Shown here piece after piece: positions 25,073-37,725 of a stretch of 64,000 bases of DNA. Positions within the stretch are counted from its first letter, which is position 1; each line of letters opens with the position of its first letter. The notes below the pieces were generated by a model, which did not search any database, had not been told where the DNA came from, and saw nothing but the letters and a program-made list of their open reading frames with translations. The stretch is from the NCBI RefSeq assembly GCF_003286085.1, contig NW_020825298.1, forward strand, positions 12,152,001-12,216,000, read 5' to 3'. The translations under genes and the position numbers were made by a program. The stretch is from Drosophila persimilis (Eukaryota; Arthropoda; Insecta; Diptera; Drosophilidae).

Positions 25073-28000
25073 ACGAGAGGCAGATACGAGTATGCATGTA
25101 GTGATATGGTGAGTGAGTGGGGCAGAGCGTTGAGTCGCGTGAATGAGAGTTCGTTCGGCTGGCAGCTGCGATGAGCGCGCACGCCAGGCGCAACTTCCCG
25201 GAAAAGGACCGCCAAAGTTGTGGCCGCTGCACTGCTTTGCCCTGCCATCATCATCTTTGCTTCCTCTTTGGCTGAACAACCTGCACGAGTACCTGTGCTA
25301 GAGATGGTTGCGTGAGTGTATTTTGAGTCACGCGGGTTGTAAAATCTTTTTTTTCCTGAATAATGTGGGAGCAACACTATAAAAAGAGCTGCGAGAGATG
25401 TACAGAATTATAGTTTTAAAGATATATGGATATAGATATATGCAATGGCAGGACTAATAGGTTGTTAGACAGATAGATACAAATGTATCGGCGTTTCAGC
25501 TTTCTCATGACGTCGAATCGCTCGTCCAAAACGAACTGAACGTTGAAGGTGTCAGATCCGAAAATTTCGTGTTTTTTTGCGCTCAGTCACCATTTGATTA
25601 TCTGGTAGATTTTTCTGGTTATTTGCTGTTTCTTGTGCCTGAAAATCTGTATTTGTATGCTGTTCTTGCTTTACGAAAAATAAAATGAATTTCAGCTATA
25701 GATATAGACATCAAATGAAAGAAAAATATTCAATAAATATTCACTCAGCACCAAATACTATACTCCTAAGCGATATTAGAAGCCCTTTCCGCGTAACCCT
25801 CTCACGTCTGCTCCTCTCACGTACCCATCGCCAAGCCCAAGCGGCGTGTGTGAGAAAAAAAGAAATGCCTTCCCTTTCCAGATCATCATCGATGTACCAG
25901 TTTTTTCATTTAGCCGAGTTTAGCCAAGTGCAATCGATACTTTTGCCCCGGCAATAGGATTACAGTAAGACCAAACGGCAAACGGGATAGCGGGAGAGAT
26001 GTAGAGGTGCCCGCGAGGAACTCGTTTCGTTTCGTTTCGTTCTGTTCCGTTTCGAAAGAAACTCATTAAATCGAATATCTCAGTTATCTTTATGCATCTA
26101 AAGAAGTTTAGTAAGATTGTCAACTTTGTGCACTTTCATGAATGAAAGCAGATCGGCGATGTCCGCTTTGTGATAAGCAGAAAAGGTAAAACATGATCAG
26201 CATCTGTGAGCCTCTTTGAGTCTGATACTCTGCGTGTGGGTCCTCCAGGTCCTGGTTCTGCTACTGGCCTATCTATCGATCGTGTGTAGCCGAAAGAGAT
26301 CTCCTTTCATCAAAGTTAATCATTGGAAAATCACTTCCTTCTCAGGATCCCTGCTCTCCTCTTGAACGAGTATGTGCAAGATTAGACAAAAATTTCATTT
26401 GCAGAAAACTCAAACAAAAAAGATACAAAAGATACATGCTGTTACTCTTCGCTCGAGTGCTCTCCTCCTCAAAAATGGAGTCTGGACCTACTTCCTGGAT
26501 GTCGGAAAATCTCGTTTGTCCATTCCGCACAACCACACACCAAGTGCTTCGGCAAATTTGCATAGCATCCACATCCAAAAAGGAGAGGAAACAGTTTACC
26601 CCCCAAAAAAAAGGACAGGTCAAGAAAATTAAATGCTACGTTTCTTTTACAGAGCCCACAACTTGACAGCTGTCAAAAGAGTTTGGCAAATATTTTGTCA
26701 GTCGTCGAACTGGAAAAGTCTTCCAAGGGTTTCCATCGCCATCTCCGACATATACGAGTAATTAAGACATTTTCCCGTCTCTTGGCTCTTGGCTCTGAAA
26801 GTGCATTTTGATTTTGTGTTTTTTTAACAAATTCTCAAATTCCCGAATGTTTGTTGTGTCAATTTGAAGAACTCACGCGCCACGACTTGCTATATAGGGA
26901 TATATGTATAGGGTTGGGATCAGCGACAGCGACAGCGACAGGTAGGAGGAGAGTGGAAGAGAAAAAGGTTAAGAATGCATTTAGCCCTTTGTTTGTACTG
27001 CGCCTTGCACGCGTTCATAAAATGCATCAGCGAATTGGGAAATGTTTTGGACAAACAAATCGCAGACAAGACAGACGGAGGAAGCCTCAGAATCGAAGGA
27101 GGTGGAGGAGTCGCTGTGGAGAAGGAGTTTAGGTCTAGGCGGCAAAACGCTAAAATCTCTTGCCTTCTCTCCCTCTGTTTGCTCACATTCATGGGAAGAT
27201 GGAAGCATCTCCATCTCCATCTCCATTTCCATTTCCCTCTACATCTCCTACTCCTACTCACCCCGGTCGGTCGTCGCAATCCACTTGCCACCAAGAGACT
27301 GCACACAGCCAGCGCTGCGCACTTTACGATATTTGATTTCCTCATTTACGGATTTAATTTTCTTTCAAATTTACCGATCGCCAAGATCTCTACCCGTTCA
27401 CTGTTCACAGCAGCGTTCATCGATGTCGGAGTCGGAGTCGGAGACGGAGTCTCGATCGCCCTGGGCGAGTCATCCAAATCCACATCGACATCGACATCCA
27501 CATCCACATCCACAGGTCTCCACGATCTCTAGCCCCTACTGTTGTCTCTTTCTGTTTGCTTCGTTTTGGATGTTTTATCGGTTGATTGGTTTAGTTTGGT
27601 TTGGTTTGGTTTGCCGCTTGGTGGCCACTGCCTTTGCCACTGCCACTGCCTCTGCCTCTGCCACATCTGTAGATGCTTTGGCTGTGGCTGCGGCTGTTGC
27701 TGCTTCTGCTGTGATATTGACCCAGGGGCGATGGCGATTGCGATGCCCAGGCATGAATTGAGTTATGCTAGTGGAGCACACAGCACTTAGATCCATGGCC
27801 CATTATCTATGATAATGATAATTATTCTCATGATAATGATGATACTGAGCGTGGGTTTTTGAGCAGTGGGAGTTCCCCCTTAGATGGATGTGTTCGGATC
27901 GATTGGTCTCAGCAAAATTATGGGAAATATGGCACTGAAGATAGAAGTTATATTCCTGTCCTTAAAATTTCAATTTTAAGACATAAAAAAAAACATAGTT

Positions 28001-29029
28001 AAGAGAAGAATAACCTATTTATATTAAATACCCTGCTTTATAGTGTTTAGAAGCATCAAATAAATTCTCTTTTCTAGTAGGTAAGTTAATTTCCCTCCAC
28101 TGATCTGTCATATATTTCTTCCTCAATGACCTACCCCAATGACCTACGCCATGGCCACTCTTAACCTTGATTAATTCCCACTTGAAGCAACTCCCGTTCA
28201 GCCATCGCCCGCACAGTGGGCCACACATCAACACCCCAGCATGTGTTCCCTCAGAACGACCCCAACCAACTCTCGGATCCCTTGGGGCTCTCTCACATAC
28301 GTAACCTCAATTTGTCGCCACATGTCACACCAAACGAAGAGACCGAATAAATAACGATTCCGCATCGCATCGCTTTTGGAGGCGCCACCATCTGTGATGG
28401 CTGCTGCTGCTTTCCATACGCCCAGAACTGATGACATCTCCGATCTGTGATCGACTAGCGTTTCATTTAATTGGGTTCACAGCCAACCGAAGAAGAAAAA
28501 AAAGAGACTATAACAATAAAAAAAATTAATTCGAAGGCAACAACAACAACACACCAACAGCAACAGCAACAGCAACAATGAAATGCTGAACCTTTTAACC
28601 TTTTTCCGTGTTCATGTGTTGGCCCGCTGTCGCTTAATGGTCGGGTCCAACATGGAACTGGAGTTGGAGATGGAAATGGAGTGGGAGTTGGAGTCGAAGC
28701 CAGAAGCGACTGGCACTCCTTGATCGAATCGGATCGCAGTTCTTGCTGTTGGCATAGCGCCAGCTGCTGCCGTTTCGGTGTGGATTTTAGGCGGGAGATG
28801 GGGATGTCAATTCAATTAAGGCCTAGACCAAGACCGAGACCGAGACCGAGACCGAGACCTGACCACGTTTCTCTTCCTCATGGCCTCATGGCCTCATCTC
28901 AATTAGAACCTCTTAGGCCCGAGCCAATAACAAATTGTGAAACATTAAGAAACAAAACAATATTTTGTATTCGAGCCCAAAAAAAAGACGAAACGAAGGA
29001 AATGAAATGTGCGTTCTTAACATTCCTGT

Positions 29030-32000
29030 GGTGATTCGTGGTACCGGTCCCATGAGATCCCATCTTAATGAAGATGAAGCCAATCATCAACGCCCGCTGG
29101 CGGGACTTGACTTGTTGATCTTTTGTGCTACAATTAATGCTGCATAGGGCTCCGCTCCGCTCTGCTCTGCTCTGCACTTTGTTGTGGATAGCGTCGATCG
29201 ATGATCGCTGATCGCCGGTCGTTGATCGCACAATGAAGATATTTTCCTTTCTCACACTTTCCATAAAAAACCTTTCCGAAAAACCCGAAAAGAAAGAGGC
29301 TCTGCATGAAAAAGCACAAAACCTGATACGATGGATGACAGCGCAAAAAGAAGCGCCAGCGTCCCAGTACCATTAAAACTTGACCAATGGAAACACGAAT
29401 GATCCATCCATCCATCCATCCAGCCAGCCAGCCGTCCATTCGAGGAGGAGGAGGAGGAGTAGTGTGTCTGCCTGTCTGCCTGTCTGGCTCTGGCTGTGTG
29501 TGAGATCGTGTGGAGTTAATGTGAGTATTAAAACCTTTTAATAAAAATCTTTAATGAATCAATGAGCAAGCGAGAGAGCGAGAAAGCGAGAGGAATGAAT
29601 GAAGCCCCGAGTCAAAGTCAGAGCCAGAGCGAGAGCCAGAGCCAAAGATCCCCAGCACCATTGTGGCTGGAGCAGAGATGCTGGTCGCTGATTAGGAGCA
29701 TTAATCGATTTAAGCCACAATCATTCCCTCATTCCCAGGCAGGCGAAACCCCAAAAGGAATGTGGGAGCCTGGTTCGGCGGCCAGAGGCCAACTTTGTCT
29801 GCGCTTATCAAAAGGCATTTTTTTGAATAAAAATTAAATTAATTAAATTACAGGCTCGCTGGAGAGTGGACCCGACCAAGCACCCAAGCGAGTCCAAACT
29901 AAAGAGCTGCAATAAAATTGTTTTTAATCTTATCGGCTTGGAACGAACGAACGAACGAACGGACAACGACGACGACGACGACAGGCTGAGCCTTTTAGTC
30001 GTTTGCTCTCGTTTTATGCTCTCCTCGTAAAACCCACTAAATATGCTCGACTTTATCCCGCATTACTTTGTCCCACATCTCAACGGATACCGAGCATATC
30101 CCAGCTGCCCGACTGCCCAACTGGCCAACTGTTCCGCATTGCTTAAGCAGATACGAGTGGTACGAGTATATACTCGTATTCGTAATATATTTCCATTGAG
30201 GGACAGAGATATCAGTTAAGGCCATTTAGTTGTTAATATCAATTTGGGCTGCGATTAACCTTTGGCTGCAGTTTTCTCCCCTCACTTCATTTTTTATCTT
30301 TTTGTGGCATATGCGGCGCCGGAAGTGCCAAATGACCAATGGGTCCGTGTTCGCCTTTGTGTCCGTGTCCGTGCTAGTGTCCGGGGAAAGGGAAAGCAAA
30401 CGGAAGCACTTGACGACCAGCTGCCAATTTGCGAGAGTATATACTCGCACTGAAAGACACCCAAAGACTGTTCCCTGCTTCTCTGCTCATACCCATTTAT
30501 CTCTAGTCAGGGGCGACGACAGCTCAAAGAATGCCATACGCAACGGGCAGTCTCCGTCTCCGTCTCCGCTCAGTCGAAGTCGAAGTCTCAGTTCCAGTGC
30601 CATTCCCATACGATCCATACAATCCCAGGTCTCAGGTTTGGCTACGGGAGCTGGATCTGGGTGGTCGCCTGGCCGCCTGGCCGCCTGTTTTGTTGGGCTG
30701 CTGTGCGGTTGGTCCGACATAGACTTGTGCATATGTTGATGATGACGAGCGGACTCTCTGGTCTCTGGTCTCTGTTCTCTCTGGCTACTGCCACACGCGG
30801 CATGCGGTCGGTGGATCTGGAGGAAGGGCGTTGAAGGGAGACAAAATCAAAGAACTGGAAGCACTGAAGTGATGGTCAAACTGCAGCGGAGCGGCAGCAA
30901 ATGAAGTGATAAAGTTATGCTCGCCAGGGGATCCCAAGTGCCAGTGCCCAGTGCCCTAGTACAGTGGTTCAAAATCAAAGGAAAACATTCTACAAATATG
31001 TGACAAATTTATGGATTGAAGAAGGTGTAAAGGATGTTCTGAAAATAGTTTATACTACATCAATTATGGGATCATTTTGGTAAGTAGAGAGATACTGGGT
31101 AAATACATAATTCTGTATAATTTTCGACTGTGGAAATGCAGTTTCTTCCTTCTATTTCTCTACATCCTTCTTCCAAAGATCTTCTTCCACTCAATTTCTT
31201 ATCATTACTTTGACCACTGTACTATGTGATCGCCTTCATTTGGCTTCTTGTGCGACATTCCCACCAGCGATAATGCAGCCTCATGTTGCTGGCCATTTGA
31301 ATAAAAATTGTGTCATGTCAACCGGCAGGGGCCGGACGCCTTATCACAGCAGAGATACAGGGACCCAACCCAGCGACAGGGCAGAGAGTGAGGAATGGAC
31401 CATTGGACAGACGGACAGACAGGGAGGCAGAGAGTGAGAATGGAAGATACTCGTACAATTGTGGATCGTTTGGGCTCTCTCATTGATCGCTTTGCTTGGA
31501 CCAGGGACCAGGAACCCGGGCATGAGTGCGGGCCCACCTAGATGGCAATTTTCAACGCTGTCTTTCACCTTTCCCAGAGAGCTGGCTAATATGTGTAAAC
31601 CGCGTTAGTTACGCTTCAACAATAATGAAGACATTATTAACTTGTATTTCTCTACTTCTCTACTGATGCTGTGTCCGTGGGCTGTGTGCTGTTGTGTTTC
31701 CTGCCGCAGCTGACAAGCATTTACTTTCACACAAGGAGAGGGAGATAGATAGATAGATAGAGAGAGAAAGAGAGGGCCTGGGCCTTCTTATCGGAGAGTG
31801 GTTCGACTAGGATTTTGGCCCATTCTTTAGCTGTCAGTTGCTGGCATACAAACGCCTCTGTCAGTCGGTCCAGCCGTCCTCCTCTTCATCTCTGGCAACG
31901 TGTGCGATGAACAGTTAGTTCCTTTGTCGGTGATTCCGCTCTCCCTGGGTGCCTGCGGCACATCCTTCGGATCCTTCATCGATGAGGGTGGCCCATCCAC

Positions 32001-33560
32001 TGCCAAACTACCAATTGCAAATGTTATTTAAACGTTTTGCGCCACAAGTGGCCTGCCTCATGATCATCATCATCGTCAAAGGAGATATCTCATCATCCAT
32101 TTTCTTGTATCGTTCCCCATTCATCTTATACCATTATCATCCATAACCTCGCCCAACTTCCTCATTAATGCTTTTTGCATGTGGAAGGAGTCAATTAGTC
32201 GGAACAGATGGGAGGCTGGCCACATGGCCCCCCCCATGCACAACACACTCTCTGACTCCATTTCAATGTCAATTTTCATTTTGATTTTCCATTTCGAAAT
32301 GCCTTGCAAAAAGCCTGGCAACGTGTATGATAATGTCGGGCCTAATGGCCCGTGTGCGTCTGCCTCAAAGTCTGCAATTTTCAGATTGCCTAGCATCTCC
32401 ATTCCCCATTGCAGATACACTCCTCACTCCCAGCATCTTCATTACCATTCCGATTCCGATTCCAATTCACTCCCCTAGAGATATACTCTCTGCAAATTAA
32501 ATTGGGGTCGGTTATTGACGTGGTTCGAGTTCCAGATGCTGCTCGGAGGGAGAGTGAGAGTATTTCCTGCGGCATAAGATTAAGTAATCGAATGGGCAGG
32601 GTTTGATGTAGAGAAGGCTGTGTGTAGATTGAGTGTATTTGAAATGGCAAAAAAGTATAAGAAAACTTTGCTAGAAACATAGGTATTGGTACTAGATGAT
32701 TCACTCACGATTCCAGCTCAGTCTTTAATATGGAAATGCTGGAATACAAAACTTTGCTGTTTATTTTACACGGTACCCCTAATGTCTCTCTCTCTCTCTC
32801 ATACTATTGCTTCTGCAAAGGAGCGATAGATAACGGCAGGTGTTGGTGAGAGAAGAGTGAGAGAAAAATGTGGCGGAATACAAAACAGTAGCAGAAAAAT
32901 GGACACGGATATAAAATGTATAACCACTAATCAATTAGAGCATACGGTAGTGGTCTTCCCTTTCTCTATATGAGAAAGCACGTTGCTCTCGAGGGATAAT
33001 GATGGATAATGAGGGATATGTTTTCTAGATGATAGATTTTAAGAAGCTTTAAATAAAGTTATTTGTTAGCGAATTCCTTAATTCCTCCTCGATACCAAAA
33101 TACCCCAAAACCACAACTGAACTACTTATAGCTTCCAGCACAGACATTTTACTCATCATTCTAATTGCAATTTGATTGAATTCACAGATTTGTACACATC
33201 ATTCAAGCGGGGCTCCCATGGGTCCATTTCGATGCATCCATACCCCGAAAAATCCATTAGATGAATCAAATCAATCCGAAGAGCAAAAAGCTAAAAAAAG
33301 GATTGCGATTGTCGCTACAGAATTTTTAACCCTCGTTAAAAATGAATGAAAGCTTATTAAAAATATTTCTTTATTATTGCAAAACAAAAAAACAAAAACT
33401 GGCAAGAGAGAAGAAACAAAAGAAAAGTTTTTTGTTCTCTGGAGAAGTAAAAAATGTCTACAAAAAGAATATAAAAGAAAAAAACAGGCGTACAAATGTT
33501 AAACATTTGCCACGATGCCATGACGAGAGTTGACTGCTTAAAGGATCGAACGATGGAGCA
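29030..33560. other. Intergenic stretch
   Basis: No supportable gene. A short block of GATCGC-type motifs lies at 29195-29230, (GAAC)5 and (GAC)n at 29941-29982, TACGAGTA motifs near 30153-30178, (GATA)n at 31745-31760 and (CT)n near 32786-32801. Confidence 0.5.
29941..29982 (+). repeat. (GAAC)5 followed by (GAC)n
   Basis: Five GAAC units then about six GAC units separated by five bases. Confidence 0.85.
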
Positions 33561-34490
33561 GAAGGAGGAGAAGGAGGAGGAGAAACCCCATACCGGACAC
33601 CGACTGACGTGACAGGGCATCAATGATGAGATCTGGATTTGGAATTGGAATCAGAATCGGAATCGGGTATAAAGATAATGACGAATCGAATCGTTGGGAT
33701 CTGTGTGCGTAAGGGATCTGCAATGCAAAACTTTTTGAAGAAAAAGAAATCCTTAACGAAAGAAATAAATCTCCGAGTCGGTTCTAGTTTTTTGTGCGTT
33801 CCCAACACAAAAATGTCTCCGGAGAATTGCACGCTACGCTCTGTGGCATCCACAGAGGAAAAAAAGCTCACAGAAATGCCAAAAACCAGCAACCAGCAAC
33901 AAGAGACAGCAGCATTTTTTGTGCAAGTTTTTTGCGCGTTTCGTTGATGCGAAACTGTCATTCGGGAAAAAGGATTTTTTGGGCTCCGAGAGATTGGGTT
34001 TTTTCTGCGTGGTTCTGCTTCGTGGCTTCGTGGCATCGTGGCATATTTAAAGTTATGGCCTCCGTCTTAGCCATTTAAAACGTTTTCGAAATTAATATTG
34101 GAAGCAAAAACTGTGAAATGCTGTGCAAAGAACGCAGCAGCAGAAGACCAGAAAGACAGTCCAGTCTCAGACAAAAAGTAATTTTTGCTAAATCGCAAAA
34201 AATCAACCAAGATCATGATCAGAGGTAGAGGATCATGATCATGATGTGATGATGATGATGATGATGATGGTCAGACAGACAAGCGAATGACGAATAGCCC
34301 ATAGCTGTGTCTTGGAACGAATGCGAAATTTACGGAATCCGCCAAGACTCAACCAACAATTCCCCGAGACGACAATTAAGCACGAACAAAAGGCGAGTCG
34401 AGCCAAGGATCCGAAGATCCGAAGATCGTGTGTTGGAGCTGAAAGCCAAAGCCCAGGGAATTCTCAGAGTTCTCCCTCTCAATATCTCTC

Positions 34491-34510
34491 TGTGTGTGTG
34501 TGTGTGTGTG
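34491..34510 (+). repeat. (TG)10 microsatellite
   Basis: Ten perfect TG units. Confidence 0.9.
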
Positions 34511-34893
34511 CTTGCGAAACTCCCACGGCCCACCCAGTGCTACAATTTTCACTCTTTTGCCGACACTTTCCCACAGGCAGCCAGCCCTGTGCCACACCTA
34601 CCTCATGCCATCAGCAAACAAAGAAATAGAGACCCAAAGACAAAAGGCACTCGGACAACAAACGGGGATTGGGGAGGGGGGAGCGATGAGCGAAGAGCGA
34701 GTGACTATAAAAAGTATATACTCGTATTCTGTATTCTGTAGTGAAACATTTTTATGTGCTTGTCCATCCGTCACAAATTATATAATTATCACCTGTAGAT
34801 ATTGGTTAGGCCGCTTATCGCCGGTGTGAATCTGACTCTTACTCGACTCGACTCGATCTCAGTCTGTGTCTCTGCCCCTCTTACTCAATCGGA

Positions 34894-34929
34894 CTCTGCC
34901 TCTGCCTCTGCCTCTGCCTCCGCCTCTGA
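34894..34929 (+). repeat. CTCTGC hexanucleotide repeat
   Basis: About six units of CTCTGC; the same unit recurs in wg introns 1 and 2. Confidence 0.85.
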
Positions 34930-37210
34930 CTCTGACTTGAGGCTGCTCGAAATGTTCGATTAGCCACGCTTTATGTCTTCATCTTTTTTTTGTGTGTTGT
35001 GTGCTCTGGAAGAGCGCGTTTGGTCAATGGGTGAGGTCGGGGGCAAAGGTAGAGGGCCAAACCCGATTCCGATTCCCTTTTGGCCTTATCTTTCCTACGA
35101 AAAATGCCACCCAAATTTTAATCTTTATATGAACCCAAAAGTTGAGTTGCTTCTCACAGAGAAAGTGCCGACACCGAAGACGAACACAACTTTCATTGAG
35201 TGAAATGCAATCGAGAAAGGTGAAAAGGAGATGCAGAACAGGATATGCGCCTCATACTCGTATACTCGTATCCTTCTCTTTCCGGCCAAGTTGCCCTGTG
35301 GAATATCCCAGGACACACAGTTGTCCTTTGCTTGGGCCTGGGAATGTTTTCGGTTGATGCTGCACTTTGTTGACTCTTCTCATGGGAAACCTTTCGAGAG
35401 GGATTAGAACTAGCCACAGAGGAAACTCAGTGAATCAATTGGAGATCAGTTAGTACTCATATTGAGTATTGGCAGGATGGCTTTATATTTTGAGTGAATG
35501 AATGATCTGTTGTAAGATATGGTCATGGGTTCTTGGATCCCCCTCTTCATGGCTCCTTACTACTTCCTTGTTATGACACACCAAAACATAGTAACTTTCT
35601 ATGGCCATTAGCCAGAGTCCACTTTAAACAGCAGATGAATGGGAAAAAACAGGGAAAGAATAACCAAACAGCGGCTTAGTGAAGAGCCAGGCCCAAGACC
35701 TACTTAGAGATTGGATAGACAGACATCAACAACATGCAAAAGTCAATGTACCCTAGAAAAACAAACCGAGACGGAACAAAAGTCCTTGATCAAGGCCCGG
35801 CACGTGTGCGTGAGTATTTCTACTTGCATTCCAACGCATATCCCTAACCCACTGACTTCATCTGGGCAGCCACTTAAGCGTGTAAATTTCCCAAACTACT
35901 CAATGACGACAATGGAAAAGTAACAACAACAACAAAAGAGACAAGATGCCATTAAGACGACACTTGCATAAAATGTGGAAACTTATTAACTGCTGGCCAA
36001 AAGTTGTTCGGCAACGGATCGGAAAAAACGCCAGCGAATGTGTGAAAAACCTGAATCAATTCAAAATAAACAAAAAACTCTCTCTTGAGGATTTGGCGAG
36101 ACCGAGAAAATACCAAAAATAGTTGAAGAAAATCATCAATGAGCCAGCGGCACAGCGGCAGAGCGGCAGAGGCGGTGGCACTGCCACTGGCGACGGTGGC
36201 GATGGCGGCGGTGGCGGCGGCGGCGGCATGCGGCATAGGCCTCGATTGGGCCTTTGAGTGTGTGTTTTTGTGTGTGTTTTGAGGCTGTCATCTAATAATT
36301 TAAATGACTTAATTATTGCGTCAGACTATGGAGAAATAGTAAACCGAATGCCAAGTAGATCGGGGCGCCTCTTTGGTGTCGCGGCATTTCCTGTTCTCCA
36401 AAAAACTTTACCTAATAATCCAATTTTCGTGGGAGGCCGGGCCCCCATTAGATTATGCATTTTATGAAGTGCGAATCCAATGGGAACGGGAATCGTGTGG
36501 GAGTGTTGGAGTGTGGAGTATATTCTGACTTTAGGGCATTCTTTTTGGCGCCAAGATTGCGTCGCGACCTGGTGACGCCTCCGCTTCAGCTGCCCTTTGA
36601 CCTGGTGCCGCCACAAATCGTGCCACGTACGACATCGCTCTGTCTTCTATCAGCAACAACAAAGCGTAGGCAACCATATCATCCATCCCGGCAGCCCCAG
36701 CCCCCATTCGCTATGGTCGAAGGATGTATCTGATCCTCAATTCACGATCCTCACGGCCCGCAACAAAATCGATTTCAGTGGCCAGCTGTTTACCTCCTGT
36801 ATCTGTATCTGTATCTGTGTCTGTATCTCTCTGTCCCTCTGGTTGTGTGTGGGTCCATGTCCATCTACGAGTATGTGTGACTTGTGCCGCAACAAAAGGT
36901 CAGTCGAGGCCGACAAAAGCCGTGAAAAATAATGAACCCTTAAACAACTTAATTATTTGTGTGTAATCTTCCTGGAAATCCTCAGCGATCGGTAGCCAAA
37001 CAATTGTGCCAAAAAGGCCACATATTAATTAGTCATATAGAGCGAACAAAGTCTGCATTTCCAGGAAGTGAGTGTTTCACCATTTTGGGTGGTCGACTAC
37101 GTACGAGTAATAGCGATGATGATCGTGCGAAAGGATCGCGAGTGAGCGAGGTGTTGAAATCGGGGGAAGGGTGATTGGAATTGTACAAGGAATTGCTTTG
37201 AATATTCTTT

Positions 37211-37725
37211 TTGGATCACTGGAGGGATAAGTTATCGCTAGAAGGATTAAGGGTATCTCAATAGGGAAAAGGGGTAATTAATATGAGAATGAATTCTTTC
37301 TGATATTCAGAGCATTTATGCTCTTAGATGATTACTGGATCACTAGCTGATTCCCAATGAATCCATTAATCGTCTGATCATAGTTGATCTTTGTTATTCC
37401 TGGTCTTATTTTATAGGCTATTTCAACGATTCTCTTTGAAGAAGAGTATCGCCAAAAGATGACCCACATTAAGGATTCTTTCAATACTAATCATGATGAG
37501 CAAACACTAGAGACTATCATAAGTGATCTTCGTTTATGATGTGCCAAGGATCTCCACTGAATGGTAGCTTGGATATAGCTTTATTTACTGATCAATAACT
37601 AAAATACCACACCCGTGATCATCGTTCGGAATGCTCTGAGCAAACTTTATTCAAATTCAATGATCAGAATGATCATCTGGAACAAGAGCACCCTCTTGCG
37701 ATGGCCATTTAACGCCAATGATCTT
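37211..37725. promoter_or_regulatory. GATC-rich cluster 1
   Basis: Eleven GATC tetramers in about 510 bases (about two expected), mostly as TGATC or GATCA, in AT-rich DNA about 6 kb upstream of the wg promoter. No known factor fits all of them; called possibly regulatory only because of density and position. Confidence 0.25.

Larger units (their letters stand above)
23530..29030. other. Intergenic stretch
   Basis: No supportable gene. Contains repeat copy B at 24029, GAGTAC repeats near 24757, (GA)n at 25054-25072, a TATAAAAAG box at 25378-25386, CATCTC/GGAGTC repeats (27210-27510) and GACCGA repeats at 28831-28858. Confidence 0.5.
33560..37200. other. Intergenic stretch
   Basis: No supportable gene. 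(GAT)n at 34247-34269, (TG)10 at 34491-34510, CTCTGC repeat at 34894-34929 and a GGCGGC-rich block at 36150-36232. On the minus strand that block reads as poly-Ala and includes GCCGCCA strings like TCF helper sites, but without adjacent TCF cores. Confidence 0.5.

Noticed and set aside
27042..27761. 239-codon plus-strand ORF
   Set aside because: Made of translated CATCTC, GGAGTC and GCCACT repeats; three overlapping frames are equally open.
36150..36236. Poly-Ala minus-strand ORF start in a GGCGGC block
   Set aside because: Simple trinucleotide-type DNA; the ORF has no domain or leader.
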